From Rhodoferax sp. WC2427 (lineage in GTDB: Bacteria; Pseudomonadota; Gammaproteobacteria; Burkholderiales; Burkholderiaceae_C): 64,000 nucleotides of DNA. Shown piece by piece: positions 1-9,009 of the stretch. Location: the NCBI RefSeq assembly GCF_040822085.1, contig NZ_CP162006.1:3286001-3350000 (forward strand), read 5' to 3'. The position numbers and the translations under genes were made by a program. Positions within the stretch are counted from its first letter, which is position 1; each line of letters opens with the position of its first letter. The notes under the pieces are model-generated. The model ran no database searches and was not told where the DNA came from. It worked only from the letters and a program-made list of their open reading frames with translations.

Positions 1-2726
1 AGGTCGGCCATCTGCACGGTGCCAGCCACGGGCACCGACGCAAACGCGCCCAGCCGCCCGGTCAGGGCGCTGAGGTTGGCGCTGTAGTTGGGTTTGATGA
101 AATAGTCGGTGAACAGCACCCGGCCATTGACCAGGCTGATGCCGCCAAAGCGCACCACCGCGCCGCCGGGCTCGGTTTCTGTTTTGATGTCTTTGGGGGC
201 GCTAGCGCTTATGGCGGGGGCGGTAGCAGCTACTTTTTTGGTAGCAGAAGCGGTGTCGGCCGGACTGGGCTTGACCAGGTCTTGCAGGTTCAGGCGGCCG
301 TTTTCGTTGAGCACCAGGCGGGCATAGAAGTCGCTGAGGGCGGTTTCCTTCACGTCCACGGTGGTGGGGCTGGTGGGCGACATGGATACATCCACCCCGC
401 GCAGGTTCAGCAGCTTCCAGCGCAGCAGGGCCTGTTCGCTGGAGGCATCGGCCACCTTCGCTGCCGTAGCGGCAGCACCCAGCGGTGCGGAACTGGGTGC
501 CGCGGGGGCACTGGCCTGGATGGCGACCATGGCCACGCCGTTGTTGGCGCGGAAGTCTTCCAGCGTGCCGTCGCCCTTGACCTTGAGCACCGGGCCGGCC
601 GGGCTGGCGGTGTAGGCCACCTGGCCCTTGAAGCTGGTGTCGGCGCGCACGATGTCCACGTTGAGCGACGCGCCGAAATACGGCTCCAGCGCATGCAGCG
701 GCAGGTGCAGCAGATCAACCTGGCCCACGACGGCCAGCGGCTGCAGGGCCAGCGTGCCCTTGAAAGCCAGCCGCCCCGGCTCGGTGTTGCGCGTGTTTTC
801 GGCGCCGATGCGGGCGCTGATGTTCAAGGGCGAAGCCTTGGCGCTGCCGGGCACCAGGTCTTTCATCTGTACGCTGAGCGCGCTGATGTCCATGGCCACC
901 GGCTGGTAGGTCGACTGGTCGAGGTAGGACAGCGCACCGCCGTCCAACGCCAGATCGGCAATGCTGACCGACCAGGGAGCGCTGGCGGGCGCGGGGCGGG
1001 ACAGCTTCGGGTCGGCACTGGCCGCCGGGGTTTTCAGCCAGCGCTCAAACATCCAATGGCCGTCGGTGCTGCGCTCCACTTTGGTGCGCGGCTCGGTGAG
1101 AACCAGTTTGCCGATCTGCACGCGCTGCGCGGACACATCCACCACCGCCTGGCTGAGCTGCAACTGGCGCAGGCTGAACAGGCTGGAAGCGGCCACTTTG
1201 CCCTTCGCGGGCGTTTCGCCCAGGGCCAGTCGGTCCAGCGTGAGCTGCTTGGCCGTGACCAGCAGCGCGCCCGCGGCCTGCCAGTGCACCTGCAGATCAG
1301 CCCCCAGCTGCCCGCTGAGCCGGGACTCCAGGGTGTTGGCCAGGTAGGGCGCGGCGATGGCCAGCGGCAGGCCACCCAGGGTGGCATCGACCGTGGCCTC
1401 GACATCGGTGGCGGTGCCCGAGAGCTTCAAATCGGCAGGTGTGGTGGAAGCCGTACCGCCTTCGACCTGCGCCGACGCGTTGAACGCCAGCGGTTGGGTG
1501 AAGGGCCAGGTGATGGCCGAGGCCTCCAGCGCCACGCCGTGCAAGGCCGCCTCGGCGGTGGGGCGGGTGCTGGCATCCGACCAGCGCAGCGTGCCGTCTT
1601 GCAGGGCCAGCTTGGCGACGCTGACTTTCCAGCCCGTTTCGTCTTTGGAGTCTTTTGCGGCGCTGGCGCTTGCTGCATCGGCGGGAGCAGCTACTTTTTT
1701 TATAGTACTTTCAATTTTCGCGGGCGAGGTGAATTGCAGCTGGCCGGCTGCGTCGCGGCGCAGATCGACCACCGGGGCACCCAGCGCGATCTCGCTGATC
1801 TTCACGCTGCGCTCCAGCGGGCGCAGCTCGTCCAGCGCCACCTTGAGCGAGTCCAGTGCCAGCCATTTGTCGCCCTGCGGGTTGGCGATCTTGAGGTGCT
1901 CGGCCTGCACCGTGCCGCTGAGCACCACCGACATCTTGGGGGTTTGCTCAAACGCAAATTGCAGGTCGCCACTGAGCACTGCGCCCTGCAACTGCACGGG
2001 CAGGCTGGCGGGCAGATAGGCCAGGTACGGAGACAGGTCGAGCTGGTCGAGCCGGATGCGGGCGTGGGTCTTGCGGCTGGGGTCAAACGGGATGGACTGG
2101 GCAGCAGAATCAAAGCTGCTGCCGTTGAGCTTGAAGGCCAGGTGCGGCTCGGTCTGGATGGCGCGCTGCGAATCCAGGTTGCTCAGAAACGGCAGGTTCA
2201 GGTTCAGGTCCCGCAGGGTGTGGGTGGTCTTGAAGGTCTGGTCGGTCAGATCGACCGAACCGCCCTTGAGCGCGATGTTGTAGATGGCAAAGCTGGGCGG
2301 TGCGCCCGCGGGCTTGTCGGACGGGGTATTGAGCCTGGCCAGCACATCGTCGAAATCATAGTGGCCGTCGCCGAGGTAGGTGGCCTTGATGGTGGGCTGG
2401 TCTACGGCGATTGCGTCTACCACCGGCGCCAGCCGACGAATCGACTGCCACAGCGCGGCATCGAGCAGGACGCGCTGGATGTGGACCTGGGGCGTGGCAT
2501 CTTTGGCGCTGGCAATGGAGAGGTCGTCCAGGGTCAGCAACAGGGTCCAGGGGTGGAAGTCGGCACGGCCCACGGTGACAGTGCGGCCCAGTGTGGCGCT
2601 GCCGATTCTTTCCACCTCGTACTTCACCAGTGCAGGTACCGCCAGCCAGGTGACAGCCCACAGGCCCAGCAGCCCCGCCACACCCCAAGCCGCACGGCGC
2701 AGCCACTTGTTTTGTATAAATGTCAT
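1..2726 (-). CDS. AsmA-like DUF748 family envelope protein, 3' end outside window
   Basis: The minus-strand frame is open from the ATG at 2726 to the left edge (over 908 codons), so the C-terminus is missing. It starts with a basic stretch and one N-terminal membrane segment (about residues 9-28, LRRAAWGVAGLLGLWAV), then a long periplasmic region of repeated beta-rich AsmA/DUF748-type sequence. AsmA-like proteins are inner-membrane-anchored periplasmic proteins linked to lipid transport and envelope integrity. An in-frame ATG at 2735 is an alternative start. Two alanine-rich inserts correspond to the copies of the short host repeat at 197-248 and 1657-1710. Family assignment is from overall sequence character; the exact role is unknown. 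Confidence 0.8.
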   Translation of the reverse strand, partial: MTFIQNKWLRRAAWGVAGLLGLWAVTWLAVPALVKYEVERIGSATLGRTVTVGRADFHPWTLLLTLDDLSIASAKDATPQVHIQRVLLDAALWQSIRRLAPVVDAIAVDQPTIKATYLGDGHYDFDDVLARLNTPSDKPAGAPPSFAIYNIALKGGSVDLTDQTFKTTHTLRDLNLNLPFLSNLDSQRAIQTEPHLAFKLNGSSFDSAAQSIPFDPSRKTHARIRLDQLDLSPYLAYLPASLPVQLQGAVLSGDLQFAFEQTPKMSVVLSGTVQAEHLKIANPQGDKWLALDSLKVALDELRPLERSVKISEIALGAPVVDLRRDAAGQLQFTSPAKIESTIKKVAAPADAASASAAKDSKDETGWKVSVAKLALQDGTLRWSDASTRPTAEAALHGVALEASAITWPFTQPLAFNASAQVEGGTASTTPADLKLSGTATDVEATVDATLGGLPLAIAAPYLANTLESRLSGQLGADLQVHWQAAGALLVTAKQLTLDRLALGETPAKGKVAASSLFSLRQLQLSQAVVDVSAQRVQIGKLVLTEPRTKVERSTDGHWMFERWLKTPAASADPKLSRPAPASAPWSVSIADLALDGGALSYLDQSTYQPVAMDISALSVQMKDLVPGSAKASPLNISARIGAENTRNTEPGRLAFKGTLALQPLAVVGQVDLLHLPLHALEPYFGASLNVDIVRADTSFKGQVAYTASPAGPVLKVKGDGTLEDFRANNGVAMVAIQASAPAAPSSAPLGAAATAAKVADASSEQALLRWKLLNLRGVDVSMSPTSPTTVDVKETALSDFYARLVLNENGRLNLQDLVKPSPADTASATKKVAATAPAISASAPKDIKTETEPGGAVVRFGGISLVNGRVLFTDYFIKPNYSANLSALTGRLGAFASVPVAGTVQMAD
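197..248 (-). repeat. Copy of dispersed host repeat, inside DUF748 gene
   Basis: Read on the minus strand this stretch follows the pattern (A/T-rich hairpin) AGCTGCT...AAGCGCTAGCGCC that recurs at 1657, 9693, 14341, 17971, 20381 and 62416. It is translated in frame as an alanine-rich insert in the DUF748 protein. Confidence 0.55.
1657..1710 (-). repeat. Copy of dispersed host repeat, inside DUF748 gene
   Basis: The minus strand reads an A-rich stretch, then AGTAGCTGCT, then AAGCGCCAGCGCC, the same order of blocks as the other copies. It lies in frame in an alanine/serine-rich linker of the DUF748 protein. Confidence 0.55.
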
Positions 2727-2805
2727 AGCACCCATTTTGCCGCCAGACCGCGCAGGGTCTGCAAGCGAATGTGCGCCAGGAGCCAGGGGGTGTGCCAAAA
2801 ACTAA

Positions 2806-2841
2806 AAGCCCGGCATCCGATTCGCATCGGGTGCCGGGCTT
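2806..2841 (-). terminator. Strong rho-independent terminator after 6S RNA
   Basis: Arms AAGCCCGGCA(T/C)CCGA at 2806-2820 and 2827-2841 form a near-perfect 15-bp stem with a 6-nt loop. Read on the minus strand the stem is followed by a T-rich run. It overlaps the 3' end of the predicted 6S RNA. Confidence 0.75.
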
Positions 2842-3035
2842 GACGGCGAACTTGCGGTTCATGCCGTCGGGGCTGCAAGGGAGAGATTGATGTCCCCCAT
2901 TGCGTTGGAAGCAAGAGATTGCTTCCATTAAGTACCGGGGCTGCTGCACACCACCATCGCACAGTGTCAGGTGGCATTGGCTCCTACCGGTGAGCGCCTG
3001 TTTGCACAGGCAGTGACAATTTAACCCAAGCCCGG
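2834..3035 (-). ncRNA. ssrS: Probable 6S RNA
   Basis: This is a non-coding stretch of about 200 nt. Its ends pair: CCGGGCTTG at the 5' end (3035-3027) with CAAGCCCGG at the 3' end (2842-2834). The inner part contains a short hairpin (GCCTG...CAGGC) and a terminal hairpin with 8-bp arms (TGGAAGCA/TGCTTCCA). The 3' arm TTGCAGCCCCGACGGCAT resembles the conserved TTACAGCCTGCGGCGGCAT of E. coli 6S RNA, and GAGCCAAT in the 5' arm resembles GAGCCGAT. Known 6S RNA binds sigma70 RNA polymerase in stationary phase. The identification rests on these motifs and the rod-like fold; no covariance search was possible. Confidence 0.7.
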
Positions 3036-3137
3036 TGGGAATACAAATCTGCTTTTCAATCCATCTACGGCCCGTGATTGAACCAATGGGCTTGACAACT
3101 TCTTGTGTAGGGGCAACATCACCTTACACATGGCGTG

Positions 3138-3163
3138 AAAAAGGCCGCAAAAGCGGCCTTTTT
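3138..3163 (-). terminator. Terminator of the amino-acid-binding protein gene
   Basis: Arms AAAAAGGCCGC (3138-3148) and GCGGCCTTTTT (3153-3163) form a perfect 11-bp stem with an AAAA loop, just beyond the stop codon at 3186. Confidence 0.85.
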
Positions 3164-3185
3164 AAATCACACGGTCAGACCGGGA

Positions 3186-4319
3186 TCAGTACGTACCCAG
3201 AGCCGAAGGAGCGCCCGCCTTGAAGGTGTAGATGGTGATCGGGGCGGCCTTCAGGTTGCCCTTTTCGTCAAAGGCGAAAGTGCCCGACATGCCCTTGTAC
3301 GAGGTCTTGTAGATCTCGGCGCCGACCTTTTCAGGATCGACCGTACCGGCCTTTTGGATCGACTGGCCGACGAACATGGTCTGGTCGTAGAACGAAGGCG
3401 CGTAGGCATCGGGTTCGATGTTGAAACGCTTCTTGTACTTGGCCTTGAAGGCAGGGCCCTCAGCAGTCTTGTCCAGCACCGCGCCGCCCTGGGCGCAGAA
3501 AGCGGTGTCGGTGGCGGCTTCACCGGCCAGTTTGCCCAGTTCGGCGGTGCAGATCGCGTCGCCGCCCAGCAGCTTGGCAGTGATGCCCAGCGACTTCATC
3601 TGGCGCAGCATGGGGCCGGCCTGGGGTGCGTAGCCACCCAGCAAGATCACGTCGGGGTTCTTGGCCTTCAGGCTGGTCAGGATGGCGGAGAAGTCGGTGG
3701 CTTTGTCGGTGGTGAACTCATTGCCCACGATGTTCAGGCCCAGCTTCTTGGCTTCTTTGCTGAACTCGTCTGCCAGGCCTTGGCCGTAGGCGGTGCGGTC
3801 ATCGATGACGGCCACGTTCTTGACCTTCATGATGTTGGCCGCGTAGAAGGCCAGGCGTGCGCCGATTTCGTTGTCGCCCGCCATGATGCGGAACAGATTC
3901 TTGTAGCCACCCATGGTGACCTTGGGGTTGCTACCGACGGTAGACACCACCACATTGCCCTGGCTGTACACGCGGGAAGCGGGAATAGCCACGCCAGAGC
4001 AGTACGGGCCCATCACAAACTTCACATTGCCGTCCACCAGCTTCTGGGCCACGCTCACGCCGGCTTTGGGATCGCACTGGTCGTCTTCCGATTCCAGTTC
4101 GAACTTCAGGGTCTTGCCACCCACCACGATTTTCTTGGCGTTGAGGTCTTCCACGGCCAGACGGACGCCGTTTTCGTTGTCCTTGCCGATGAAGGCATTG
4201 GGACCCGACAGGGGGCCGGTCACGCCGATTTTGACGGTTTGTTCCTGGGCATAAGCACCCCCGGCGAGGGCCATGGTGGCGGCGCATGCAAGGGCGATTT
4301 TTGTAAATGTGGATGGCAT
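3186..4319 (-). CDS. Branched-chain-type amino acid ABC transporter, periplasmic binding protein
   Basis: A 377-residue periplasmic binding protein of the LivJ/LivK type (Peripla_BP_6). The start at 4319 is chosen because it gives a clean signal peptide (lysine near residue 6, hydrophobic core, GGAYA cleavage site); the longer frame to 4433 would bury it. Mature features include GVTGPLSGP near the N-terminus and GPYCSG and GDNEIG in the ligand-binding lobes. It has its own terminator. Permease and ATPase genes are not in the window. It sits 135 bp downstream of the hydroxyproline dehydrogenase gene, on the same strand, so the ligand may be hydroxyproline or a related amino acid (inference). 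Confidence 0.88.
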   Translation of the reverse strand: MPSTFTKIALACAATMALAGGAYAQEQTVKIGVTGPLSGPNAFIGKDNENGVRLAVEDLNAKKIVVGGKTLKFELESEDDQCDPKAGVSVAQKLVDGNVKFVMGPYCSGVAIPASRVYSQGNVVVSTVGSNPKVTMGGYKNLFRIMAGDNEIGARLAFYAANIMKVKNVAVIDDRTAYGQGLADEFSKEAKKLGLNIVGNEFTTDKATDFSAILTSLKAKNPDVILLGGYAPQAGPMLRQMKSLGITAKLLGGDAICTAELGKLAGEAATDTAFCAQGGAVLDKTAEGPAFKAKYKKRFNIEPDAYAPSFYDQTMFVGQSIQKAGTVDPEKVGAEIYKTSYKGMSGTFAFDEKGNLKAAPITIYTFKAGAPSALGTY

Positions 4320-4454
4320 TGACGGTGTCCTAAAGTGGAAGTTGTGGAACAAGGGATTTGTCACGGTCGCACTGTAGTGCGGGAACCGCTCCAACGGGGG
4401 AAATGTGTTTCTATATGTAGAGAATATGAACAACTAGAAGCAAAACTTATATGT

Positions 4455-5705
4455 TTATTCTCCTTTTAGCGGTATAGCAGCAAGCGTGCCAATGCGCGCG
4501 GGTGCCAGGGGGTTGCGGGGTGCAGGCTGCTCCCAGCCGCGTAGAAACTGCATTGCCGTGCCGCAAACCCGGCCCTGGCAGGCCCCCATGCCGCAGCGGG
4601 TGTGCAGCTTGGCATCGGTCCAGCCCGTGCAGGCTTGCACCGCAGCATAGGGCACGTCTTCACAGCGGCAGACCAGGGTGTCGGCCTGGGGCAATTCTTT
4701 CAGTTGCGGAGCCAGTGCAAAGCGGTGCGCCAACTGCCCGGCAAAGGCCTGCCAGCGGCTGCGCTCGGGCCACAGTGCCTGGGCTGCAGTCTGGTTGCCC
4801 ACGGCGGCCAGACCGGCGATGCGGCCCTGCACCAGGGCGCGCTCGCTGCCGCCCACACCGGTGCACTCCCCTGCCGCGTAAATGTGCGGCTGGCTGGTGG
4901 CCTGCCAGTCGTCTACCGCCAGCCCGGTCGGCGTGAGGCGGCAGCCCAGCAGTTGGCCCAGCTGGGTGTTGGGCACCAGGCCAAAGCCGCAGGCCAGGCG
5001 GTCGCAGGCGATCTCGACCCGGCGGCTCCCCTGCTGCAATTGCACCGACTGCACCCTGCCCTGCCCTTGCACCGCCACTACATGGGTGCCGGTGCGGTAC
5101 TGCGGGTGCATCAGCGTCAGTGCCTGCCATGCCTTGCCCGGCGACCCGGCCAGCCTCGCAGCAAAGCCCAGCACGGCCCCAAGCCCCGCTTGCTCGGCAA
5201 TGCGCACCACTTTGGCCCCTGCCTTGTGCGCCGAGGCCGCCGCGGCCAGCAACAAGGGGCCGCTGCCCGCCACCACGATGCGTTCACCTGCCACAGGCAA
5301 GCCGGATTTGATCAGCGCCTGCAAGCCGCCCGCGCCGGTCACGCCCGGCAGCGTCCAGCCGGGGAACGGCAGCAGCAGCTCGCGCGCGCCGGTGCACAGA
5401 ATGAGGGTTTTCCACTGGAGGGTCCAGCCATGCTCGGCATCTTCCAGCAGCAAGGTGCGGGAAGCCGGGGCGGATATGACGCGCGCCCCGCTGTGGATGC
5501 GCACATTGCTGCAAGATGTCAGTTGTTCGCGCATGCGCTGTGCGGCGACCGGCACCTGGGCGTTGGGGCCGTCGCGCCAGATCTGGCCGCCGGGCGCGGG
5601 GTTGTCGTCGACGATGGCAATCGACGCGCCGCTGGGAGCCGCCGCCAAGGCCGCCGCCATGCCTGCAGGGCCTGCGCCGATGATGAGGATGTCGCACTGG
5701 GTCAC
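4455..5705 (-). CDS. FAD-dependent oxidoreductase, probable D-hydroxyproline dehydrogenase subunit (HcnB-like)
   Basis: A 416-residue flavoprotein with a GTG start. The N-terminal dinucleotide fold (ILIIGAGPAGMAAA) and a second GxGxxG near residue 145 (VVAGSGPLLLAA) show the two-nucleotide layout of the HcnB/SoxA alpha-like family. The C-terminus has a BFD-like cysteine cluster (CRCEDV ... CGMGACQGRVC) that would bind an iron-sulfur centre. It overlaps the ferredoxin-like gene upstream by 4 nt. With that gene and the DadA-like subunit it forms a three-part dehydrogenase. The adjacent hydroxyproline epimerase points to D-hydroxyproline as substrate. Confidence 0.82.
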   Translation of the reverse strand: MTQCDILIIGAGPAGMAAALAAAPSGASIAIVDDNPAPGGQIWRDGPNAQVPVAAQRMREQLTSCSNVRIHSGARVISAPASRTLLLEDAEHGWTLQWKTLILCTGARELLLPFPGWTLPGVTGAGGLQALIKSGLPVAGERIVVAGSGPLLLAAAASAHKAGAKVVRIAEQAGLGAVLGFAARLAGSPGKAWQALTLMHPQYRTGTHVVAVQGQGRVQSVQLQQGSRRVEIACDRLACGFGLVPNTQLGQLLGCRLTPTGLAVDDWQATSQPHIYAAGECTGVGGSERALVQGRIAGLAAVGNQTAAQALWPERSRWQAFAGQLAHRFALAPQLKELPQADTLVCRCEDVPYAAVQACTGWTDAKLHTRCGMGACQGRVCGTAMQFLRGWEQPAPRNPLAPARIGTLAAIPLKGE

Positions 5706-5941
5706 CGCGTGGCCTCCACCCGCATGCCTGGGCTACAGGTCGTTTGGCAGGCCAGTCGGCGCACGCCATTGATGCTCACCCGGCATTCCTGGCAGATGCC
5801 CATGCCGCACAGCGGCGCGCGGGCTTCACCGCTGACGGAGGTGCGCGCCACACCGTTGCCCGCGATGGCCAGCGCGGCGGCGACCGAGCAACCTGCGGGT
5901 ACAGAAACCGGCTGGCCGTTGATGTGGAGGTTCACGCGCAT
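5702..5941 (-). CDS. (2Fe-2S)-binding small subunit of D-hydroxyproline dehydrogenase
   Basis: A 79-residue plant-type ferredoxin-like subunit. The pattern CSVAAAL ... CGMGICQECRV ... ACQT gives the cysteines expected for a [2Fe-2S] cluster in HcnA/SoxA-like small subunits. The start at 5941 overlaps the 3' end of the DadA-like gene by 10 nt, and the stop overlaps the next gene by 4 nt, so the three are translationally coupled. It would pass electrons between the FAD subunits and the respiratory chain (family knowledge). Confidence 0.85.
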   Translation of the reverse strand: MRVNLHINGQPVSVPAGCSVAAALAIAGNGVARTSVSGEARAPLCGMGICQECRVSINGVRRLACQTTCSPGMRVEATR

Positions 5942-7038
5942 GCCACCTCCGCAAAACGTTGCAGGCCGTAGGGCGCTGCATCCAGGGGCGGCGTGCCGCC
6001 GGTCATCAGGGCGGCCAGCACATGGGCGGTACCCAGGGCCGTGGTCACACCCAGGCCCTCGTGCCCCACGGCCAGCCACAGGCCGTCGCGCTGCGGGTGG
6101 GCACCCAGGATGGGCAGGCTGTCGGGCGTGGCGGCGCGCAGGCCGCACCAGCTGCGGATGGCGTTGAGGTCGGCCAGGCCGGGCATATACGTCAGTGCGC
6201 GTTGCAGCATGGCTTGCAGCATCTCGGCCTCTACCGTGGTGTCCATGGTGTCGAACTGGCGGCTCGACCCCAGCAGCAACTGCCCGGTGGGGCGCGGCTG
6301 CAGATTGAAAGCCACCGACGGCCCCACGCTGTGGTGCGCGCTGGTCACGTAGCCCAGCTCTACCAGTTGGTGGTGCACCGTGCCGGGGTAGCGGTCGGTG
6401 ATGAGGAGATGGCCCTTTTTGGGGCGGATGGGCAAGCCGGGGCACAGCGTGGTGGCGTGGATGCCGTTGGCCAGCAAAATCTGCGGGGCCTGGCGCGTGC
6501 TGCCGTCGGCCAGTTGCACTTTTTTGCCATCGATTTCGGCCACTTGCGCCCATTCCACCTGCACGAGATGCTCGTATTTTGATAGTAGCCAGCGGGCGGC
6601 GTTGGGGGCGTAGACAATGCCGTCGCCCGGTACTTTCAGCGCGCCCGCCAGGCCGGGGCGCAAGGCGGGTTCGGCCTGGGCCAGCGCTTGGGTATCCAGC
6701 AAATGGCAGGCAATGCCATGGTTGTGCAGGCGCTGGTGCTTGTCTTCGGCCGCCGCCATTTCCTCCGCATCGGCCGCCACCCACAGCGTGCCGCAGCCGC
6801 TGAAGGCGCAGTCTGCGGGCATCTGCGGGGCCAGGGCCCGCCACTGGGCCACGGAATACTGGCTCAGCGCCAGCTCGGCCGGGCTGTCGTCCATCACTAC
6901 CAGGTGGCCCATGCCCGCACCGGTGGCCCCACCCATGCGCGCGTCCAGCACCAGCACGCGCTGGCCCGCCTGCGCCAGGGCGTGGGCGCAGGCCGCGCCG
7001 ACGATGCCCGCACCGATGACGATGACGTCCGGGTTCAT
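5932..7038 (-). CDS. FAD-binding oxidoreductase, DadA-like catalytic subunit of D-hydroxyproline dehydrogenase
   Basis: 368 residues of the DAO/DadA superfamily. The N-terminus [18 protein letters not shown] is the FAD-binding Rossmann motif, and the C-terminus has [15 protein letters not shown], typical of glycine-oxidase-like enzymes. The start at 7038 overlaps the epimerase stop (ATGA), so it is coupled to the gene that makes its likely substrate. In related clusters this subunit oxidises cis-4-hydroxy-D-proline to pyrroline-4-hydroxy-2-carboxylate. Substrate is inferred from the neighbours. Confidence 0.85.
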   Translation of the reverse strand: MNPDVIVIGAGIVGAACAHALAQAGQRVLVLDARMGGATGAGMGHLVVMDDSPAELALSQYSVAQWRALAPQMPADCAFSGCGTLWVAADAEEMAAAEDKHQRLHNHGIACHLLDTQALAQAEPALRPGLAGALKVPGDGIVYAPNAARWLLSKYEHLVQVEWAQVAEIDGKKVQLADGSTRQAPQILLANGIHATTLCPGLPIRPKKGHLLITDRYPGTVHHQLVELGYVTSAHHSVGPSVAFNLQPRPTGQLLLGSSRQFDTMDTTVEAEMLQAMLQRALTYMPGLADLNAIRSWCGLRAATPDSLPILGAHPQRDGLWLAVGHEGLGVTTALGTAHVLAALMTGGTPPLDAAPYGLQRFAEVACA

Positions 7039-7973
7039 GCCAGAGAAATTCCCCAGGCAAACGGGTCGTCTTCGGCAATCAGCAAGGTGGACTCGGCGCA
7101 CACATGGGCGCGGCCCCGGATGGTGGGAATCACCTGGCCGCCCTCCACGGTGTACGAGGCCTCGAAGCGGCTGCCGATCACGCTGGCTTGTTGCCATAGC
7201 GCCCCCGGGGCCAGCTTGCCGTCGGCCGCCAGGCAGGCGATCTTGGCGCTGGTGCCGGTGCCGCAGGGCGAACGGTCGTAGGCCATGCCGGGGCACAACA
7301 CGTAGTTGCGGCTGTCGGCACCCTGGTCGTCCGGTCCGAACAATTCAATGTGGTCGATCTCCGCGCCATCGGCTCCGGTGATGCCCTGGGCCCGCAGCGC
7401 CGCGCTGAGCGCGCAGGCGTAGGTGGTGAGTACCGCCAACTGGTCGCTGGCCACGCGCAGGCCGTGGTCGTTGACCAGAAAGAACCAGTTGCCACCCCAG
7501 GCGATGTCGCCATGCGCCACACCGTAACCCGGCACGTCCACCGCCACCTGCGTGGCAAAACGGTAGGCGGGCACGTTGCGCACGCTGACCGAGCCGTCGG
7601 TGTGCAAGGTGGCCTCCACCGTGCCCACCGGGGTTTCGATCTTGTGCACGCCCGGCCCAATGCGGCCCATGTGCGCCAGGCTGACCACCAGGCCGATGGT
7701 GCCGTGGCCGCACATCCCGAGGTAACCCGTATTGTTGAAGAAGATGACCCCGGCAGCCGCATCGGCAGCCACCGGTTCGCACAGCAGCGCGCCCACGATC
7801 ACATCGTTGCCGCGCGGCTCCAGCACCGTGGCGGCCCGCCATTGGTCGTGCTGCGCGGCCAGCACGGCCCGGCGCTCGGCCATGCTGCCTTGCCCCAAGT
7901 CGGGGAAACCGCCCACCACCAGCCGGGTAGGCTCGCCGCCGGTATGGGAATCAATGATCTGGATGCGTTGCAT
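7035..7973 (-). CDS. lhpA: 4-hydroxyproline 2-epimerase (proline racemase family)
   Basis: 312 residues starting [17 protein letters not shown], the signature start of this family. The two catalytic cysteines are visible: C88 in MCGHGTIG and C237 in [10 protein letters not shown]. That Cys/Cys pair distinguishes epimerase/racemase members from the trans-3-hydroxyproline dehydratases, which have a Thr at the second place. It converts trans-4-hydroxy-L-proline to cis-4-hydroxy-D-proline. Two bases separate it from the DapA-like gene upstream, and it overlaps the dehydrogenase gene downstream by 4 nt. Confidence 0.9.
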   Translation of the reverse strand: MQRIQIIDSHTGGEPTRLVVGGFPDLGQGSMAERRAVLAAQHDQWRAATVLEPRGNDVIVGALLCEPVAADAAAGVIFFNNTGYLGMCGHGTIGLVVSLAHMGRIGPGVHKIETPVGTVEATLHTDGSVSVRNVPAYRFATQVAVDVPGYGVAHGDIAWGGNWFFLVNDHGLRVASDQLAVLTTYACALSAALRAQGITGADGAEIDHIELFGPDDQGADSRNYVLCPGMAYDRSPCGTGTSAKIACLAADGKLAPGALWQQASVIGSRFEASYTVEGGQVIPTIRGRAHVCAESTLLIAEDDPFAWGISLA

Positions 7974-7975
7974 AT

Positions 7976-8890
7976 TTACATGACCGATTGGTACTTGGTA
8001 GGCCGGGTCGCCAGGGCCTTGGCCACCACGCCTTCAATATAAGCGCGCTCTTCGCCGATCAACGGCAGGCGCGGGCGGCGCATGTGCTCGCTGCCCACAC
8101 CCACCAGCAGGTCGATCAGCTTCAGGTTTTGCACCAGCTTGGTAGACACGTCCAGGTGCAGCATGGGGGTCATCCACTGGTAGAGTTTGAGCGCTTCGGC
8201 CCACTCGCCAGCCTGCATCAGGTCGTACAAGGCCACGGTCTCGCGCGGGAAGGCGCAGCCCACACCGGCCAGCAGGCCGTCGCAGCCCAGGGCCAGGCCC
8301 TCAAAAGCCAGATCGTCCACGCCCAGGAACAGCTGGTAACGCGTGCCCAGCAAATTGCGCAGGTCGGTGATGCGGCGGATGTTGTCGGTGCTTTCCTTGA
8401 TGGCCACAATCCATTCGCAGTCGGCCAGCTCCTGCATGTGCTCGGGCTTCAAATCCACGCGGTAGGCCACCGGGTTGTTGTAGACCATGATGGGTTTTTG
8501 CGCCGCAACGGCCATGGTGCGCACATTGAGCATGGCTTCGCGGGCGTCGGCCACGTAGATGACGGAGGGCATGACCATGTAGCCGTCTACACCCAGCTTG
8601 TTGCCGCCTTCGATGTAGCGCAGGGCTTCACGGGTGCTGGTCTCAGACACATTGGCCAGCACCGGGATGCGGCCCTTGGCGGCCTTGAGGGCGATCTCGG
8701 CAACCTGCAGCTTTTCTTCCAGCGTCAGGGTGCTGGCCTCGCCCAGCGAGCCGCAGGTGACCAGGCCGTGGATGCCGTTGGCGATCTGGAACTCGATGTG
8801 CCGGGCGGTGCCTTCGGCGTCGATGCTCTCGTCGGCGTGGAACTTGGTGGTGATGGCGGGGAAGATGCCTTTCCAGCGGGGCAGTGTCAT
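7976..8890 (-). CDS. DapA-family lyase, probable pyrroline-4-hydroxy-2-carboxylate deaminase
   Basis: 304 residues with the DHDPS/NAL TIM-barrel pattern: [10 protein letters not shown] near residue 47, Y137 in VYNNP, and the Schiff-base lysine K165 in VAIKEST. In hydroxyproline clusters this family deaminates pyrroline-4-hydroxy-2-carboxylate to 2-oxoglutarate semialdehyde. It is the first gene of the minus-strand operon, and faces the GntR regulator across about 120 bp. The semialdehyde dehydrogenase that would finish the pathway is not in the window. Confidence 0.85.
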   Translation of the reverse strand: MTLPRWKGIFPAITTKFHADESIDAEGTARHIEFQIANGIHGLVTCGSLGEASTLTLEEKLQVAEIALKAAKGRIPVLANVSETSTREALRYIEGGNKLGVDGYMVMPSVIYVADAREAMLNVRTMAVAAQKPIMVYNNPVAYRVDLKPEHMQELADCEWIVAIKESTDNIRRITDLRNLLGTRYQLFLGVDDLAFEGLALGCDGLLAGVGCAFPRETVALYDLMQAGEWAEALKLYQWMTPMLHLDVSTKLVQNLKLIDLLVGVGSEHMRRPRLPLIGEERAYIEGVVAKALATRPTKYQSVM

Positions 8891-8935
8891 GGTGTAAATC
8901 CTGGTTAGATGGGTGGGTGGTGGGTTCTCGGCTGC

Positions 8936-8971
8936 AATATTAATATATTAGCAACATATCTAAAATATTTT
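8936..8971. promoter_or_regulatory. AT-rich divergent control region of hydroxyproline operon and GntR gene
   Basis: Between the divergent starts at 8890 and 9010 the GC-rich sequence turns into an AT-only tract (AATATTAATATATTAG, then CATATCTAAAATATT) with imperfect dyad symmetry. It is the natural place for both promoters and for the GntR operator. The exact operator was not defined. Confidence 0.45.
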
Positions 8972-9009
8972 TTTGAGATTACCATCGGGTTGTACAAAAC
9001 CCAAGCACC

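Noticed and set aside
282..2843. 853-residue plus-strand open frame
   Set aside because: Low-complexity Gly/Gln/His-rich translation antisense to the DUF748 gene, whose frame shows a signal anchor and coherent protein sequence.
3135..4322. 395-residue plus-strand open frame
   Set aside because: Antisense of the periplasmic binding protein, which has a signal peptide, family motifs and a terminator.
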